Assembly: GCA_963204815.1 (NCBI GenBank)
Contig: CAUJHQ010000080.1
Location: forward strand, 1 to 53,822
Origin: Pseudomonadota bacterium
GTDB lineage: Bacteria; Pseudomonadota; Gammaproteobacteria; Burkholderiales; Burkholderiaceae_C
DNA length: 53,822 nt
Reading direction: 5' to 3'
The notes under the pieces were generated by a model. The model searched no databases, was not told the DNA's origin, and saw nothing but the letters and a program-made list of their open reading frames with translations. Made by a program: the position numbers and the translations under genes. Positions 51,369 to 53,822 of this stretch are shown piece by piece. Position 1 is the first letter of the stretch; each line of letters starts with the position of its first letter.

Positions 51369-51712
51369 GGTGTGCGGTACGGTTCTAGACCCGCGCGGAG
51401 ACCGCAGGGTAACGCTTCGTACCGACCATCCACCGCCACATTGGCGCCGGCCGGCGACACACCGGCGGCCAGCAGGCGGTCGGCGCCGACCTGCACCGAG
51501 CGGTGCAGGGCCGGGTCGAGCCGGCCGGCCACCCCAATGTGACCAGGGCACAGCAGGAACTGCACGCGGCCCTGCAACATCTGCGCTTCGCACTGCTGCA
51601 ATACGTCGGACACGAGCTGGATGGGCCCGAGCGCCGTGCGCAATTCCGGCGCCCGGGGCCAGGCCGGTAGGAACGTGAACGACAGCGCGTGGGTGGACGC
51701 CCGCCGCAGCAT
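51365..51712 (-). pseudogene. Fragment of a LysR-family regulator (substrate-binding domain part only)
   Basis: The minus-strand frame encodes RRASTHALSFTFLPAWPRAP, LRTALGPIQLVSDVLQQ, MLQGRVQFLLCPGHIGVAGR and LDPALHRSVQVGADRLLAAG, matching the first half of a LysR effector-binding domain. The N-terminal helix-turn-helix and linker (about 90 residues) are missing: homology stops near 51712, where tarD-like sequence starts on the other strand. The C-terminal half is also missing, lost near the start of the beta-helix gene. No start codon or complete domain remains. Confidence 0.72.
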
Positions 51713-52657
51713 GGCCGAACTCGCGTCGGCCACGGCGCGCTGGTGCGCGAGCGCTTCATTCCACGCTTGCCTGAAGCCGACCCGGCAAACCTGCGCGAAT
51801 CCACGCGCGACAACCTCGACCCGCACAGGGGGCGGGTGACGATGATGACGAACGAAGTGCCGGGCGGCCATGGCGAACGCTCGGTCGCCGTCGGCACCTT
51901 CGACATGGCGATGTGGGACGCGGAGGCCAGGATCGAGGGCGTGCCGCTGTTCCAGCTGCTCGCCGAGCGCGACGGCAGCGGCTAGGCGAACCGCAAAGTC
52001 TCGTCTACGCCGCCGGCGGTTGCCACTGGCCGGGCCAGGGCCTCGAAGGCCTGGAGCGCGAGATGCGCAGCGACCTCGACCGCGGAGATTCGGTGGTGAA
52101 AAGGAAGATCGGCGGCGCTTCGCTGGCGGAGGACTGCAAGCGCAACGAGGCCATGCTGAAGCTCCTGGCGCCGGGCCGTCGCAGTACGACCTCTTCTGGT
52201 GCGAGGCGGCCGGCGACCCGCTGGACTACGCGCTGCAGGCCGAGCTCGCGCACCCCTACGCAAAGCCAATGGCGACCGGCGAGAACCTCTTCAGCATGCA
52301 GGACGTGCGCAACCTGGTCCGCGACGGCAGCATGCGGCCCGACCGCGACTGGCTGCAGTTCGACTGCGCGCTGAGCCACGGCCTGGTCGCGTACCTGCGC
52401 ACACTGGACATGCTGAAGGAAAGTGGCGGGTCGCCCGCGCGCTGCGTGCCGCACGGGGGCACCAGATGTCGCTCGCCATCGCCGCCGGCCCGGGCCTGGG
52501 CGGCAACGAGAGCGACCCCGACCTGTTCCAGCCCTACGGGGGCTTCCCCGACGGCGTGAAGGTCGACAATGGCTTCGTCACGTTGCCCGAATATCCGCGC
52601 ATCGGCTTCGAGGGCAAGGCCGACCTGCACGCGGAGATGAAGGCGCTGGCCGGCTGA
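51713..52657 (+). pseudogene. tarD: Decayed D-tartrate dehydratase-like gene (enolase superfamily)
   Basis: Four plus-strand pieces match one enolase-superfamily dehydratase, closest in memory to D-tartrate dehydratase. 51713-51985 reads LVRERFIPRLPEADPANL and PGGHGERSVAVGTFDMAMWD, then TAG. About 51990-52170, in another frame, gives LVYAAGGCHWPGQGLEGLER and SVVKRKIGG. About 52170-52460, in the third frame, gives YDLFWCEAAGDPLDYALQAE and ATGENLFSMQDVRNLVRDGS. 52458-52657, back in the first frame, gives GHQMSLAIAAGPGLGGNESD to the stop. The N-terminal ~100 residues and a central ~40 residues, with the first metal-ligand strand, are deleted. It cannot make an active enzyme. Confidence 0.78.
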
Positions 52658-52661
52658 CGGC

Positions 52662-53372
52662 CTACCGCCCCATCGACTTCCGCCAGGCCGCGAAGTCCAC
52701 GCGGCTCTGCTCGTCGGTCGGCGGGTAGAGGCCGAGGATGGAGCGGCCTTCGAGCACCTTCTCCTGCACGAAGTCCTCGAACACGGTCATCTCGGTGGCC
52801 TCGGCGGCGATCTCGTTGGCCAGGTGCTTCGGGATCACGACCACGCCCTCGGCGTCGCCGACGATCACGTCGCCCGGGAACACCGGCGCGTCGCCGCAGC
52901 CGATGGGCACGTTGATGTCGATCGCCTGGTGCACCGTCAGGTTGGTGGGCGCGCTGGGCTGGCGGTGGTACGCCGGGAACGGCAGCTTGGCGATCTCGGG
53001 ACTGTCGCGGAAGCCGCCGTCGGTGACGACACCGGCGACGCCGCGCTTCATCAGCCGGCTCACGAGGATGCCGCCGGCCGACGCGGCGCGTGCGTCCTTG
53101 CGGCTGTCGATCACGAACACGGCGCCGGGCGGGCACTCTTCCACCGCCTTGCGCTGCGGGTGCGCGCGGTCCTTGAAAACCTCGATCGTGTTCAGGTCCT
53201 CGCGCGCCGGCATGTAGCGCAGCGTGAAGGCTTCGCCGACCATGTTCGGCAACGACGTGTTGAGCGGCCGCACGTCCTGGATGAACTGGTGGTGCAGGCC
53301 ACGCTTGAACAGGGCGGTGCACAGCGTGGCGGTGCTGACGCTCATCAGGCGCTGGCGGGTGGTTTCGTTCAT
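52662..53372 (-). CDS. RraA-family protein (HMG/CHA aldolase or RNase E regulator-like)
   Basis: A 236-residue member of the RraA/4-hydroxy-4-methyl-2-oxoglutarate aldolase family. The Mg-binding active-site pattern is visible as Arg122-Asp123 in VVTDGGFRDSPEI, preceded by GGILVSRLMKRGVAG, and GDVIVGDAEGVVVIPKHLANEI is conserved. The N-terminus STATLCTALFKRG also fits. It has ~75 residues more than E. coli RraA, as catabolic family members do, and lies beside tarD debris, so an organic-acid role is more likely than RNase E control. The start ATG 53372 has GGAGAA upstream. Confidence 0.85.
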   Translation of the reverse strand: MNETTRQRLMSVSTATLCTALFKRGLHHQFIQDVRPLNTSLPNMVGEAFTLRYMPAREDLNTIEVFKDRAHPQRKAVEECPPGAVFVIDSRKDARAASAGGILVSRLMKRGVAGVVTDGGFRDSPEIAKLPFPAYHRQPSAPTNLTVHQAIDINVPIGCGDAPVFPGDVIVGDAEGVVVIPKHLANEIAAEATEMTVFEDFVQEKVLEGRSILGLYPPTDEQSRVDFAAWRKSMGR

Positions 53373-53467
53373 CTCTCGGTTCTCCGGTGTCTGGCTACGG
53401 TCGGCCTTTGGTTACCGTCCGGCGGTGCGCGCGTGCGGTGCGGTCAGCGGGGCCGGGGGCCGGGGGT

Positions 53468-53780
53468 GCGCTCTCCGGGCCACGCTCGCGGGGGACCGCT
53501 CGTTGTGCGCTCGCCATGCCTCTTCAACACCTTCTTCGCTTGCCAGCGGCGTCGCGACCGCGAATGGACCCTGCGATCGCACCCCCGAACCCCCGACCCT
53601 GCCACCCGGGTGGCGTGCGGACAGGTGGCACGCCACCGTGGGGGTTGCAGGGCGGCAGTGGTGCCCGCGGGCGCAGGGTCCATTCGCGGTCGAGCCGGAA
53701 CGGGGCGCGGCACGGCGGGGTTGAAGAGGCGACGGTGCCGAACACAAGCCAGTGCCCCGCGAGCGTGGCCCGGAGAACGC
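53468..53780. repeat. Nested imperfect palindrome of ~310 bases (possible non-autonomous element)
   Basis: Four pairs of inverted blocks share one centre near 53624. Outer arms 53468-53493 and 53755-53780 match at 25 of 26 positions (core TCCGGGCCACGCTCGCGG). Next, 53518-53528 and 53720-53730 match over 11 bases (GCCTCTTCAAC). Then 53555-53575 and 53672-53692 match over 21 bases (core CGAATGGACCCTGCG). The centre, 53609-53617 with 53629-53637, forms a 9-bp hairpin. Sequence between blocks has diverged. It could be two inverted copies of a ~150-base dispersed repeat, or a MITE-like element. No target-site duplication or convincing gene is visible. Confidence 0.7.
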
Positions 53781-53822
53781 GGGCACCGCTGGCGACCTGC
53801 CGCAGCGGCCGATGCACGCGTG
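53781..53822. other. Window end, no feature seen
   Basis: The last 42 bases contain no supported gene or hairpin. The 95-base stretch from 53373 to 53467, between the rraA-family start and the palindrome, likewise shows only probable promoter sequence for the leftward gene, with no clear hexamers. Confidence 0.4.

Noticed and set aside
53412..53817. Several 89-124 residue minus-strand open frames at the window end
   Set aside because: They run through the inverted repeat with no ribosome site or recognisable domain, and the two arms would encode unrelated frames.

Overview
The window reads as chromosomal DNA of a high-GC betaproteobacterium, most likely Burkholderiales of the Rubrivivax/Leptothrix/Methylibium type. 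The evidence is the order pilMNOPQ-aroK-aroB-dgt-gltB, a complete Gsp type II secretion locus with divergent gspC, a Burkholderia-type trimeric porin, a Bug-family (TctC) binding protein, and strong G/C at third codon positions throughout. No tRNA, rRNA, intact mobile element or CRISPR array was seen. Assignments come from reading translations and recalling families; no database search was run.

Layout. 1-11242 (minus strand): the type IV pilus alignment complex and secretin (pilMNOPQ), two shikimate-pathway genes (aroK, aroB), a dNTPase (dgt), a RAYT-like transposase that has lost its catalytic histidines, and the N-terminal half of glutamate synthase gltB, cut by the window edge. 11546-15691: mrcA (PBP1a), cyaY, the 45-residue lipoprotein lptM and lysA. 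15688-20856: a dipeptide/oligopeptide ABC transporter (dppBCDF, no binding protein) and a porin with a clear terminator. 21065-25071: coq7, an OsmC-family gene, a short terminated leader/sRNA locus in front of ilvA, and a divergent cobT-like gene. 25106-36178: type II secretion, gspC facing away from gspGHIJKLMNDEF, whose genes are mostly coupled by 4-base overlaps. 36275-43741: a single-domain globin, a hybrid sensor kinase with an OmpR-type regulator, a small membrane protein, a protease-less Lon-type AAA+ ATPase and a membrane GGDEF cyclase. 43822-49238: a PlpD-like patatin autotransporter, a Bug-family binding protein, an intradiol dioxygenase, a small membrane protein and a haloacid-dehalogenase-like enzyme.

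49235-53822 is the accessory, eroded part. A Tat/lipobox beta-helix protein with a 23-copy hexanucleotide linker is bounded on both sides by gene debris: a receiver-domain tail on one side, and on the other a lysR fragment joined head-to-head to a frameshifted tarD-like pseudogene. An intact rraA-family gene follows, and then a nested imperfect palindrome of about 310 bases.

How the genes work together: pilMNOPQ and gsp are two related envelope machines that would share a prepilin peptidase encoded elsewhere. aroKB, lysA, gltB and ilvA are housekeeping amino-acid biosynthesis. The sensor kinase and its regulator form a translationally coupled pair. The right-hand end suggests catabolism of aromatic and organic acids, partly lost. 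I did not find a convincing new multi-gene system. The two most unusual signals are the ilvA upstream RNA locus (polyproline reading frame, anti-Shine-Dalgarno loop and terminator within about 100 bases) and the terminal nested palindrome.
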